Numbered from the stretch's first letter, positions 27,826 through 36,584 are shown. The stretch: 64,000 nucleotides of DNA from Marinifilum flexuosum (GCF_003610555.1 NZ_RAPQ01000008.1:1542490-1606489); one strand, 5' to 3'. Notes: generated by a model not told the origin, from the sequence alone. Program-made: numbers and translations.

Positions 27826-28956
27826 ATGAACACAAAACTCGTTGCTTTAAGGCACCAATTGCATTCACAACCCGAATTATCGAACAAAGAATACAAAACC
27901 GCTCAAATTATTGTCGATTTTGTGGAAGATTATCAACCTCATGAAATCATTCATTTGGGAGATACGGGTAGAGCATTTGTATTTAAGGGAGCCGAGGCGG
28001 GCAAGACTACCGTATTTCGCGCAGAGTTGGATGCATTGCCAATAGAGGAAAATACGAGGCTAAAGTATGCCTCGATTTACAATGGAGTGGCACATGCCTG
28101 CGGGCACGATGGACACATGGCGATACTGGCTGGAATGGCTCAGCAATTGTCAGAAAATCCACCGCGAAAAGGCAAGGTAATTCTGCTTTTTCAACCAGCC
28201 GAGGAGGTAGAGCAGGGAGCAAGGGATGTACTGTTGCATCCTAAATTTGCCGATCTGAATCCCGATTACATGTTTGCCCTGCACAATGTTCCCGGGCAGG
28301 AAACCAATACCATATTGTTGCGACGCGGAAGTTTTTCTGCGGCATCGAAAGGAATGACCATTCGATTGAAAGGAAAAACATCGCATGCTGCAGAGCCTGA
28401 GAAAGGAAGAAACCCGGCCATAGCCATCTCAAAAATCAGTCGTGAGTTAAACGATTTGCTCAACAATAAAGCCCTGTTTACCGATCTTACACTGCTTACA
28501 TTTATCTACATCCGTATGGGTGAGCAGTCTTTTGGAACCTCGGCAGGAAATGGCGAAATGGGCATCACCCTGCGCTCTTTCGAGAATGCCGATATGAAGG
28601 TTCTAACCCAAAAATCGGAAGAAATTGTAAACAGAATTGCTGCCGAAGAAAATCTGGAATGCAGCATTGCCTATCACGAAGAATTTCCGGCAACGGTAAA
28701 TCAAGATGAATGTGTAGATATGCTTCAGGATTTGGCCGAAGAGCACAATTTGTCGTATCAATATCTGGACAAACCCTTCAAGTGGTCCGAAGATTTTGGC
28801 TATTTCTCTCAGAAATACACCTGTGGATTTTTTGGCTTGGGAGCTGGCATCGATCAGGCAGCCTTGCATCATCCCGATTATGATTTTCCCGACGAAATTA
28901 TCGAAACAGGACTTACGATCTTTACAGGTTTGTATCAAAAAATAAATGGAAAATAA
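27826..28956 (+). CDS. M20 family amidohydrolase (M20D, aminoacyl-amide hydrolase type)
   Basis: 376 residues. Motifs of zinc-dependent M20D hydrolases: RAELDALPI, HACGHDGHMAIL (metal ligands), FQPAEEVEQGARDVL (catalytic Glu) and LHHPDYDFPDE near the C-terminus (last His ligand). The dimerisation domain lies at about 175-290. The group removes acyl groups from N-acyl amino acids or related amides; the substrate here is unknown. No signal peptide, so cytosolic. The gene looks a little more GC-rich than its neighbours and lies between two repeat-filled spacers. Confidence 0.9.
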   Translation: MNTKLVALRHQLHSQPELSNKEYKTAQIIVDFVEDYQPHEIIHLGDTGRAFVFKGAEAGKTTVFRAELDALPIEENTRLKYASIYNGVAHACGHDGHMAILAGMAQQLSENPPRKGKVILLFQPAEEVEQGARDVLLHPKFADLNPDYMFALHNVPGQETNTILLRRGSFSAASKGMTIRLKGKTSHAAEPEKGRNPAIAISKISRELNDLLNNKALFTDLTLLTFIYIRMGEQSFGTSAGNGEMGITLRSFENADMKVLTQKSEEIVNRIAAEENLECSIAYHEEFPATVNQDECVDMLQDLAEEHNLSYQYLDKPFKWSEDFGYFSQKYTCGFFGLGAGIDQAALHHPDYDFPDEIIETGLTIFTGLYQKINGK

Positions 28957-28975
28957 AGTACGCAGCCTTCCCAAC

Positions 28976-29306
28976 GCTCACCCTTCGATTCCCTAAAGGG
29001 AACAGCGCGCAGGAAAAGCCCCTTTAGGCATACGCGTTAACTTAAGCCGTAAGGTTTATATTTTCAGGAAATTGTACACCCCTCTGTCCTGTCGGACATC
29101 TCCCCTGAAAAGGGAGAACGCAACAAATCAAGGTGCTGCTGTAGTTTGAATTGTGAACTATCGTTGAATCTTAGCCTCTTTCCCTTACAGGGAAAGTGCC
29201 GACAGGCGAAAGGGTGAAATCGAAATGCAAAAACAACTTCGATGATTATCAAACTTATATGTGTATTAAGTTGACGCATATGCCCCTTTAGGGGTTTGGG
29301 GTAATA
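28976..29306. repeat. Nested inverted repeats (REPIN-like) filling the M20-M23 spacer
   Basis: The inner pair is ACACCCCTCTGTCCTGTCGG... with hairpin CTCCCCTGAAAAGGGAG (29076-29118) and its diverged inverted partner ending GCCGACAGGCGAAAGGGTG (29177-29219). The outer pair is GCCCCTTTAGGCATACGCG (about 29018-29036) and CGCATATGCCCCTTTAGGGG (about 29274-29296), also inverted. Another hairpin, TTCCCTAAAGGGAA, lies at about 28989-29002. The whole spacer is built from these elements. Frames crossing it are repeat translations, not genes. Confidence 0.75.
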
Positions 29307-29375
29307 GTAAAAGGGAAAAAATACCTACAATAAATAATATTGAGAACAAAAGCTAAAACAATAAACCAACACCAA

Positions 29376-30050
29376 ATGCTAAAAGAACTTTTACAAAACA
29401 ATCAACACCTCTTTACCGATATTTTCCCATTCAACTTAAATCAAGAGAAACATCACAAGCTCGATCTTTCCATCGATAATCAAGCCCTGTATTCCATTGA
29501 TTTGAGTTCGGTGGAGGCATTACAGCAATACATTTCGGATTGCTTAAGGCAGACTGGCGCCAAATATGCCATTGGCGGATACAACGAGGACAGGCTGATT
29601 TATCGCAAGAGCAAACACTTTGGCGAGGGCGAAGATGCACGAAGCATTCACTTGGGAACCGACGTTTGGTTGGCAGCCAATACCAGCCTTTCTGCACCTA
29701 TTGATGGTAAAATTCATAGCTTTAAAAACAACGATGTATTTGGCGATTACGGCCCAACCATCATACTCGAGCATTGCATCGAAGGAACTACTTTCTACAC
29801 CCTTTACGGACATCTATCTGTAGATTCCTTAAAAGGGAAAAGTGTAGGGCAAGAGATAAAGCAAGGCCAGCTCTTTGCCGAACTGGGCAACGATCAGGAG
29901 AACGGCAATTGGCCATGCCATCTGCATTTCCAGATCATGGCCGATATGAATGGGCGAGAGGGAGATTTTCCAGGCGTATCCAATCAGGCCGATCGCGAAA
30001 ATTACCTTAAGACCTGTCCCGATCCCAATTTGATTTTGAAGCTGAAGTGA
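29376..30050 (+). CDS. M23 family (LytM-type) metallopeptidase
   Basis: 224 residues. The LytM zinc site is visible as HLGTDVWLAA (first His and Asp) and CHLHFQI (HxH), with the usual APIDGKI and YGHLS strands between. Such enzymes cut peptide bridges in peptidoglycan, but no signal peptide is seen, so this one may act in the cytosol or be a divergent member. The frame is open from a TTG at 29340; I chose the ATG at 29376 (MLKELLQNN). It stands alone between repeat clusters. Confidence 0.85.
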   Translation: MLKELLQNNQHLFTDIFPFNLNQEKHHKLDLSIDNQALYSIDLSSVEALQQYISDCLRQTGAKYAIGGYNEDRLIYRKSKHFGEGEDARSIHLGTDVWLAANTSLSAPIDGKIHSFKNNDVFGDYGPTIILEHCIEGTTFYTLYGHLSVDSLKGKSVGQEIKQGQLFAELGNDQENGNWPCHLHFQIMADMNGREGDFPGVSNQADRENYLKTCPDPNLILKLK

Positions 30051-30071
30051 TTGAATTGCAATAGAAAGCTT

Positions 30072-30255
30072 TAGCAAGACAAAAGCCTACATCAACAAGA
30101 CAGGCAGTCAGTTGCTCCAAGACACAAAAAATGAGCTCCAAGACCGCCGTAAGGTGCTCCAAGACATAGAAGAACCTTCTCCAAGACAAGAGGCAGGTGC
30201 AAAAAGACAGGTGGGTGAAGCCTCCAAGACAGGTTTGACACTCTCCAAGACCGAA
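30072..30255. repeat. Helically phased array of nine CTCCAAGAC-type motifs every 21-22 bp
   Basis: Motif starts are 30072, 30093, 30115, 30136, 30157, 30179, 30200, 30222 and 30243, so spacings are 21 or 22 (mean 21.4). Six copies read CTCCAAGAC exactly; the others are TAGCAAGAC, CAACAAGAC and CAAAAAGAC. The intervening 12-13 bases are not conserved. It begins 22 bp after the M23 stop codon. Frames on either strand give heptad-like peptides that lose phase at the 22-bp steps, so it is not called as coding. Confidence 0.85.
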
Positions 30256-30304
30256 GACTGGAAACTACTGTTGTCTTTTTCATCTTATTTCCTGTCTTGC
30301 CGGC

Positions 30305-30336
30305 ATAAAAAAGAGGGAATCCGCAGATTCCCTCTC
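30305..30336 (-). terminator. Terminator of the minus-strand gene at 30370
   Basis: GAGGGAATC (30313-30321) and GATTCCCTC (30326-30334) pair across CGCA. On the minus strand CTTTTTTA follows. Confidence 0.85.
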
Positions 30337-30369
30337 AAGTGTAAAACTCAAAACCCGTATTTATGAACA

Positions 30370-31134
30370 TTAACTTACTGTTTCTTCTTGTGTATTTTCT
30401 TCTTCTTTTTTCTTACGGCGGTATTCAGCTTTTTTGTTTCTCAGGTACTTACTAGAATAAAGCATTGCATGTTCCTCTTCGTCTCTAAATACAAATTGTC
30501 CGTATTCCTTTAAATCATCGGCATAATGCTTCACCAAAGAGTATGCTTTGTCGCGGATTACCTTTCTGTCATCGTCAACATACAACGAGCCGTTTACTTC
30601 AGCCAAGAGAGCTCCCATGCGTTCCGATTCGCTAATTGCAGTGTTACATTTTGCGATATCGAATCCAATACCTGTTAATGGTTCTTGATTATTATTTCCC
30701 AGTGTCCCTAGCCTTAATAAATCCATTACAGCATCTGCATTGGAGTCACCTTCGTTTATTTCATCAAGAATTTCTTGTAATTCATCGTTCTTGCGATAAG
30801 CAAAGCGCATATTATCATTTAAATCACGTATTAGCTCAAACATGGCAGGTGCATCCTTTTGCCATTTTTTCTGAGCATCTTTCTGCGCCGTTAATTGGGT
30901 ATCCCAAATGGCCTGAGCAATAGAAAGTGCTCCCGTTAAAACTTCAAGTTTGGTAAGGTTTTCTGCTGTATAGCCAACAGGGGTCAACAAAGGCAAGTCT
31001 TCTTTTGCCACATGAATCATAGCTTTAATCTCTTGAATGTACATTCCAACAGGCATGCTGCAATGTTTTACATTTTCGTTTTTCACAGCTTTAATTTCTA
31101 CCAAGCTGTCGTCATAGTTTTGTTGTTCTGACAT
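30370..31134 (-). CDS. Uncharacterised helical protein
   Basis: 254 residues, no signal peptide, membrane segment or recognised motif. The sequence is almost entirely predicted helix, with a very basic/acidic C-terminus (KYLRNKKAEYRRKKKEEENTQEE). I do not recognise a family. It has its own terminator and a long upstream spacer, so it is a single-gene unit. A structural or DNA/RNA-associated role cannot be argued from sequence alone. Confidence 0.7.
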   Translation of the reverse strand: MSEQQNYDDSLVEIKAVKNENVKHCSMPVGMYIQEIKAMIHVAKEDLPLLTPVGYTAENLTKLEVLTGALSIAQAIWDTQLTAQKDAQKKWQKDAPAMFELIRDLNDNMRFAYRKNDELQEILDEINEGDSNADAVMDLLRLGTLGNNNQEPLTGIGFDIAKCNTAISESERMGALLAEVNGSLYVDDDRKVIRDKAYSLVKHYADDLKEYGQFVFRDEEEHAMLYSSKYLRNKKAEYRRKKKEEENTQEETVS

Positions 31135-31660
31135 TTTAGTAATGTTTAAAGATTAATTATTTCCTCCGCACTAATCCTTCTACAATAACTTCTGCTCTGA
31201 TTCTACTGCTTTCATGGTTGACAAATCGATAATGAATTTATGAAACAATATCGAAAATTAAAAACAATATGATGATTAATTGATAAGGAATTAAGTTTAT
31301 ACTGCGTATTGAATTCTACCTCTCCCTGCGAATTTAAAGGCGTAGAGCGAACTTAGATTTCTTTGAAAAAAATGTTATTGATATGGTAAAGTTGAATGTT
31401 AAGGTGTTGATGTATATAAACGACTTAGGTGATGTGTAATAGCTGATAAGAGGTTTGTAATACCTGATAAGGGTAATTTATTGCATTTGCATTGTGTGGG
31501 TTTATTTGTTAAGTGCGAATTGATGAGTTGCTTTCAGAATGGGCTTATTTGGAATGAGGATGGATTGTTGGATAGGGTTGGGGATTTTTGTTTATATGGT
31601 TAATTTAGAGTGGTTTGATTAAATAGATAATAGATAGTTATTTCTTCTAAAATTATACAA
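31135..31660. other. Long spacer between divergent genes, with a 21-bp-spaced direct repeat
   Basis: About 526 bp between the uncharacterised minus-strand gene and the S41 peptidase gene. It contains the direct repeat TGTAATAGCTGATAAG (31435-31450) / TGTAATACCTGATAAG (31456-31471), exactly 21 bp apart. No TAnnTTTG promoter, RNA gene or coding frame was convincing. Confidence 0.5.
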
Positions 31661-33019
31661 ATGAAAAGTGTATTGATCTCGATTGTTTTTTCTGTTTTTA
31701 TATTCCAATCTGCAACAGCACAAGAGTACAAACCCACTTACTTTCAAAAGAAAGAACTGATAGAAGATTTATCTTTCATGATGGCGAAGGTGGAAACAAT
31801 GCATCCCATGTTGTTGGATGAGGCACTTGATGTGAAGTGGTACAAATCTGGACTTAAAATAGAAGAAGAATTGCCCGATAGTATGTCGATCAACCAATTC
31901 TATGTACAAATGGCTGAGCTGATGGGCGAATTGGAGGATACTCATACTGGCATCTCTTTTCCATACAGCGAAAGAAAAAAGTACATGATTGATGGAGGAG
32001 GTGTAAGCATGCCTTTTTCCATAACTGTTAAGGATCATAAGCTGTATGTAAACGAATATATTGGTGAAGATCGCTCGCATGATATTGCAGGCAAGCAAAT
32101 ATTGGCCATTAACAACATTACTTCGGATCAGATTCTGCAGGACATGAGAAGTACAGTAGGAGTGAGAGGTCGGGAATGTGGAGATCGATCTGTGGAGAAG
32201 ATGTTTGCCATGTCGTTCTGGGCTTTGTATGGCGAAACCAATGTTTATCGTTTAAAATTAATGGGAGAGGATACGCCGCTTGTCATAAGTGGAGTTAGCA
32301 ATGCCAAATACTTCGAGTTGAAGAAAAAATACGGCTCTCAGCAAAATCCAGAGAAGTATCGCTTGGCTTTTTCTGAGGATCAGCAACTGGCAAAGATGAG
32401 CATTGCCTCTTTTTATGGGGATGAGCAATATTATCAATTTTTGAAAGATGCTTTTCAAGAGATCAAAAGCAAAGGCAGCAAGCAGTTGATTATTGATGTT
32501 AGAAATAATCCGGGAGGAAGAAGTCGCGCGGTAGATAGTTTACTGAATTACTTAACGGATAAAAGCTACTCACAATACAAAAGCATAGGAATTAGGGTAA
32601 GCGAGGAGCTGAAAGCAAACTACAAGCAAAAGCGACCTGAATTATATGCTCGTATCGAAAAACTGCCCAACGATACATTGTTCTATATGGATAGTACTGC
32701 CTATAAACACGAACCCAATTACAAGGAATCGGCCTTTACAGGGGAGGTATATGTTCTAATTAATGAGCGATCGAATAGTGCTGCAGCTACCTTTGCAGGT
32801 GTGGTAAAAGAGAAGGGTTTGGGAAGCATTGTAGGCAACAAAGCTACAGGTGAAAACATACGCTACTATGGTGATTTCCTGATGTACAAATTGCCCAATA
32901 CTAAAATCACGTTCTATGTTTCGCCAAAGGAATTTATACAATATGGTGGTACAAAGCTGAACCAGGGCGTTGAACCTGATGTATTGATTCGAGATTTTAA
33001 GTATAAAGATATCCTTTAG
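31661..33019 (+). CDS. Secreted S41 family (tail-specific protease-like) peptidase
   Basis: 452 residues with a Sec signal peptide (cut near SATAQ). The C-terminal TSPc domain (about 230-450) contains LIIDVRNNPGG and the nucleophile region NERSNSAAATFAGV (Ser373 is the likely catalytic residue), with a later NQGVEPDV. The N-terminal part resembles the helical/PDZ-like region of Bacteroidota S41 proteins but no clear PDZ motif is evident. It probably degrades proteins or peptides in the periplasm. Monocistronic, with two hairpins downstream. Confidence 0.88.
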   Translation: MKSVLISIVFSVFIFQSATAQEYKPTYFQKKELIEDLSFMMAKVETMHPMLLDEALDVKWYKSGLKIEEELPDSMSINQFYVQMAELMGELEDTHTGISFPYSERKKYMIDGGGVSMPFSITVKDHKLYVNEYIGEDRSHDIAGKQILAINNITSDQILQDMRSTVGVRGRECGDRSVEKMFAMSFWALYGETNVYRLKLMGEDTPLVISGVSNAKYFELKKKYGSQQNPEKYRLAFSEDQQLAKMSIASFYGDEQYYQFLKDAFQEIKSKGSKQLIIDVRNNPGGRSRAVDSLLNYLTDKSYSQYKSIGIRVSEELKANYKQKRPELYARIEKLPNDTLFYMDSTAYKHEPNYKESAFTGEVYVLINERSNSAAATFAGVVKEKGLGSIVGNKATGENIRYYGDFLMYKLPNTKITFYVSPKEFIQYGGTKLNQGVEPDVLIRDFKYKDIL

Positions 33020-33077
33020 TGTAGGGCATGCCAAGCATCTCAAAGATGCCAGGCATGTTTATGATATTACTCTAAGA

Positions 33078-33112
33078 AACCGCCAAAGATTTCATGCTTT
33101 GGCGGTTTTTTG
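33078..33112 (+). terminator. Intrinsic terminator of the S41 peptidase gene
   Basis: AACCGCCAAAG (33078-33088) pairs with CTTTGGCGGTT (33097-33107), then TTTTG. A second hairpin, CATGCC..GCATCT / AGATGC..GGCATG (about 33027-33057), precedes it. Confidence 0.85.
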
Positions 33113-33119
33113 TGTTTGC

Positions 33120-33420
33120 ACTCACCTCATCCCCAAGTTCCAGACAATAAGGGGAGTGTTCTTAAATGGTAGTAAATATTCCAAAATATTAATAGGTTCT
33201 TGTAAATCAGACTGAAAGTCTGGTTTAATTTAGCCAGAAGCAACGCCTCTGGGTGTTAAGCTATTTTTGAATACGTCCTGAAAGGACAACTTAATTTTAA
33301 ACTGTCCTTTCAGGACGCATTTTCCTTAATGAAACTACCCAAGGCGTTGCCTTGAGGCTGAAATAATCTGCCACTTTGTGGCGATATCTTGAAAAATCAT
33401 TGAATTTGAACTAAAACAAC
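33120..33420. repeat. Cluster of inverted repeats between the S41 and malic enzyme genes
   Basis: It starts with a decayed copy of the DUF559-associated repeat (CACCTCATCCCCAAG ... AAGGGGAGTG, about 33123-33160). Then come AGACTGAAAGTCT (about 33209-33221), GCAACGCC with its inverted partner GGCGTTGC (about 33240 and 33342), the pair CGTCCTGAAAGGACA (33274-33288) / TGTCCTTTCAGGACG (33303-33317), and CCACTTTGTGG (about 33372-33382). The nested order suggests one large fold of REP type. The remaining 220 bp to the malic enzyme gene show nothing further. Confidence 0.7.
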
Positions 33421-33641
33421 AACAGTGTAATTCTTAAAACCATGTTGAACAACATGAATTTACATCTTTCCATTGAGAACAGAATGTCGGAATTTTAATA
33501 GAGTAAAACCCACCCAAGAAAGGACCGTGAAGTTGAGTCGTTTTACGAGTGTACCTCATAGCTTCGTCTATTAGTCCTCTTTATCTTGCGTTCTGCAAGC
33601 CTGCAAAATCAAAAACAATTGCGCTCAAACTAACACTTATC

Positions 33642-35900
33642 ATGGCAAAATTTACCAAAGAGGATGCACTTCGGTATCACGAAGGCAAACGTCCAGGGAA
33701 AATCGAGGTGATCCCAACCAAACCACATTCCACACAATTGGATTTATCGCTTGCTTACTCTCCAGGTGTGGCAGAGCCTTGTTTGCAGATCGAGGCAAAT
33801 CCAAAAGATGTATACAAGTATACCGCCAAAGGTAACCTGGTAGCGGTAATTTCGAATGGTACAGCTGTTTTGGGCTTGGGCGATATCGGTGCAGAAGCCG
33901 GTAAGCCTGTGATGGAAGGGAAGGGCTTGCTGTTTAAAATCTTTGCAGATATTGATGTATTCGATATTGAGGTGGATAGCAAGGATGTAGATGAGTTCGT
34001 GAAAATTGTAAAAGGGATTGCTCCAACTTTTGGCGGAATTAACCTGGAAGACATTAAAGCACCAGAGTGTTTTGCCATTGAGGACAGGTTGAAAAAGGAA
34101 TTGGACATTCCTATCATGCACGATGATCAGCATGGTACGGCAATCATATCGGCAGCCGGATTGTTGAATGCTGTTGAGATACAAAAGAAAAAGCTAAGCG
34201 ATATAAAAATTGTAGTGAATGGAGCAGGTGCATCGGCAGTTGCTTGTACTCGCCTTTACATTGCATTGGGTGTGAAGAAAAAGAACATCATCATGCTCGA
34301 TAGCAAAGGAGTAATTCACAAATCGCGTACTGATTTAAGCGATATCAAAAAGGAGTTTGTTACATCGATTAATGTGAAAACCCTGGAAGATGCCATGGAT
34401 GGTGCCGATATGTTTTTAGGCTTATCGGTAGCCAATGTGCTTAAGCCAAGCATGGTAAAAAGCATGGCCGATAGACCTATTGTATTTGCTTTGGCCAATC
34501 CTAATCCTGAAATCGCCTACGAACTGGCTATGAAAACACGTAAGGATCTGGTGATGGCAACGGGTCGATCTGATCACCCGAACCAGGTAAACAACGTGTT
34601 GGGGTTCCCATTTATTTTCCGCGGCGCATTGGATGTTAAAGCTACAGGCATAAATGAGGAAATGAAAATTGCTGCCGTAAAAGCATTGGCAAAACTGGCA
34701 AAAGAGGATGTTCCTGATATCGTAAATACGGCATATCACGAAATGAATCTTAGCTATGGAAAGGATTACATTATTCCGAAACCACTTGATCCGAGATTGC
34801 TGACTGTGGTAGCTCCTGCTGTGGCTAAGGCAGCTATGGATTCTGGCATTGCAAAAGCTCCAATTCACAATTGGGAGGAGTACAAAAACCTGCTGGAACA
34901 AAGGTTGGGTAGAGACAACAAGCTGCTGCGAGCTTTAACCGACAAAGCCAAGCGAAATCCGAAACGTGTTGTATTTGCCGAAGGTGCTAATTTTAAAGTT
35001 TTAAAAGCTGCACAAACAGTTCTTCACGAGGGTATTGCAGTGCCAATATTGTTAGGTAATCCTGAGCACATCCACAAAGTAATCCAAGAGAATGATTTGG
35101 ATCTGGATGGTGTACCAATCATCAATTGGAGAGGGGCGGAAGAACGCTCAAGAAGAGAGGAGTATGCGAAAATATTGTTCCGAAAGCGCAACCGCAAAGG
35201 ACTAACCTACAACGAGGCAGTTGATAAGATGACTAACCGAAATTATTTTGGTGCCATGATGGTAGAAACTGGTGAAGCTGATGCTTTCATTAGTGGATCA
35301 ACATCGAAATATGCCGATACCATTAAGCCTGCAATCCAAACTGTGGGAATCAAATCCGACATCAATCACATTGCTGGTATGTATTTGTTGATGACCAAGC
35401 AAGGACCAATCTTCTTCTCGGATACAACGGTAAACCCTCGTCCCGATGCCCAAACTTTGGTGGATACCACCTTACTAACGGCTGAGGCAGTGCGCAAGTT
35501 TAATATTGAACCTGTAATTGCAATGGTTTCTTATTCCAATTTTGGTTCCATTAGAGATGGTAGTCCGGTTCGAGTACAAAAAGCAGTTGAGATTCTTCAT
35601 CACGAACATCCAGAATTGATTGTGGATGGTGATATTCAGATGAATTTTGCTTTAAATCCTGAGCTTAGAACCAAAATGTTTCCTTTCTCGAAATTGGGTT
35701 GGCGCAGGGTGAATACCATCATATTCCCGAACCTGAGTAGTGGTAATATTGCTTACAAAATGATGCAGGAGATTGGTGGAGCCGAAGCCATTGGACCAAT
35801 TCTTTTGGGTATGAATAAATCCATTCACATTGTACCATTGGAAAGTTCGGTTCGCGAGATTGTAAATATGGTAACCATTGCTGTGGTAGATGCGCAATAA
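33642..35900 (+). CDS. maeB: NADP-dependent malic enzyme fused to a phosphate acetyltransferase-like domain
   Basis: 752 residues starting MAKFTKEDALRYHEGKRPGK; a longer frame from 33549 adds 31 residues unlike the family. The malic enzyme part (about 1-410) shows SLAYSPGVAEPC, HDDQHGTAIISAAGLLNA and the NAD(P) loop NGAGASAVA, and would decarboxylate malate to pyruvate. The C-terminal part (about 425-750) matches the PTA_PTB fold (VVFAEGANFKVLKAAQ, DGDIQMNFALNP) and is probably regulatory, as in the MaeB group. It is cytosolic and closed by a terminator. Confidence 0.95.
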   Translation: MAKFTKEDALRYHEGKRPGKIEVIPTKPHSTQLDLSLAYSPGVAEPCLQIEANPKDVYKYTAKGNLVAVISNGTAVLGLGDIGAEAGKPVMEGKGLLFKIFADIDVFDIEVDSKDVDEFVKIVKGIAPTFGGINLEDIKAPECFAIEDRLKKELDIPIMHDDQHGTAIISAAGLLNAVEIQKKKLSDIKIVVNGAGASAVACTRLYIALGVKKKNIIMLDSKGVIHKSRTDLSDIKKEFVTSINVKTLEDAMDGADMFLGLSVANVLKPSMVKSMADRPIVFALANPNPEIAYELAMKTRKDLVMATGRSDHPNQVNNVLGFPFIFRGALDVKATGINEEMKIAAVKALAKLAKEDVPDIVNTAYHEMNLSYGKDYIIPKPLDPRLLTVVAPAVAKAAMDSGIAKAPIHNWEEYKNLLEQRLGRDNKLLRALTDKAKRNPKRVVFAEGANFKVLKAAQTVLHEGIAVPILLGNPEHIHKVIQENDLDLDGVPIINWRGAEERSRREEYAKILFRKRNRKGLTYNEAVDKMTNRNYFGAMMVETGEADAFISGSTSKYADTIKPAIQTVGIKSDINHIAGMYLLMTKQGPIFFSDTTVNPRPDAQTLVDTTLLTAEAVRKFNIEPVIAMVSYSNFGSIRDGSPVRVQKAVEILHHEHPELIVDGDIQMNFALNPELRTKMFPFSKLGWRRVNTIIFPNLSSGNIAYKMMQEIGGAEAIGPILLGMNKSIHIVPLESSVREIVNMVTIAVVDAQ

Positions 35901-35944
35901 GTTGAATTAATCCATTAACCATACTCAGCTTATTAATATTATTT

Positions 35945-35979
35945 AAACCTGTTGGATTATTTATTTCTAACAGGTTTTT
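35945..35979 (+). terminator. Intrinsic terminator of maeB
   Basis: AAACCTGTT (35945-35953) pairs with AACAGGTTT (35969-35977), then TTA. Confidence 0.75.
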
Positions 35980-36182
35980 ATTTTCAAACCGTCTGTTTTT
36001 CGTTTGAAAAATATTATAGATAAACTACCTAAAGTCGTGATAAATAGTGGGTTTAAGAATTGTTAATACCTATATTGTTTAAGGAAAAATAAAACAAGGC
36101 AGGATGTTTAATTTTTCTTAGCTACTGATTGTCAGGTTAAAGTGAAGGTTGATCATGCGAGATGATACTCTTACCAAAATAA

Positions 36183-36218
36183 CTTAGACTCAATCTAAGT
36201 AATGATAGGGTATATTTG
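36183..36218 (+). promoter_or_regulatory. Promoter of the polysaccharide locus with an inverted repeat in the -33 region
   Basis: TATATTTG at 36211-36218 matches TAnnTTTG. The expected -33 box is absent; in its place lies CTTAGA-CTCAA-TCTAAG (36183-36199), a perfect inverted repeat that could bind an activator or repressor. Transcription would begin near 36224. No inverted repeats bracket the promoter in the way seen in phase-variable Bacteroides capsule promoters. Confidence 0.5.
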
Positions 36219-36223
36219 TTCAA

Positions 36224-36584
36224 CTCAGAAAATCTTACGAAATTTTATTTACCGTTTAAAAAATACGAGAAAGAAAAATCTGGTGTTTTTACGGTTTACA
36301 TGAAGATACGACCCAGCTTTATGTAATGAAATTAATTACTACCCAAACCAACTATCATCCGCCCAGGAAAAGCTTTGAGCTTTTCGAATTTTAATGTGCA
36401 AAAAATGAATCGGCATAACTGTTTTCTGTGACCGAGGAAGCGAAGCTGTGCCGAGACATCATATAATATAATAAGAACGCTATTCGCTGATAGAATGATT
36501 TTAGGGCTTCAACCACCCTTCAACCAGAATCATTTTAGAGGCAGATCTTTTATTCACTAGTATAAACCTTAAACTCAATCAACC
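36224..36584 (+). other. Long untranslated leader of the polysaccharide operon, with hairpin and direct repeats
   Basis: About 360 nt with no coding frame. It includes the hairpin GAAAAGCT-TTG-AGCTTTTC (36367-36385) followed by GAATTTT, which could act as a leader terminator. Close to the gene are the direct repeats AGAAT(G/C)ATTTTAG (36492-36504, 36526-36538) and CTTCAACC (36507-36514, 36518-36525; 11 bp apart). UpxY proteins act on the 5' leaders of their own operons, so these are candidate loading or pause elements. Confidence 0.5.

Noticed and set aside
29064-29279. Minus-strand 71-codon frame in the M20-M23 spacer
   Set aside because: It is a translation of the inverted REP-like arms, with no motif of its own.
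30007-30366. Open frames on both strands over the CTCCAAGAC array, with heptad-like leucines
   Set aside because: The heptad look comes from the 21-bp period; 22-bp steps break the phase and no start signal or family is evident.
33549-33641. N-terminal extension of the malic enzyme
   Set aside because: The conserved start is MAKFTKEDAL at 33642; the extension is not family-like.
36183-36584. Invertible (phase-variable) capsule promoter
   Set aside because: No pair of inverted repeats flanking the promoter and no tyrosine recombinase gene in the window.
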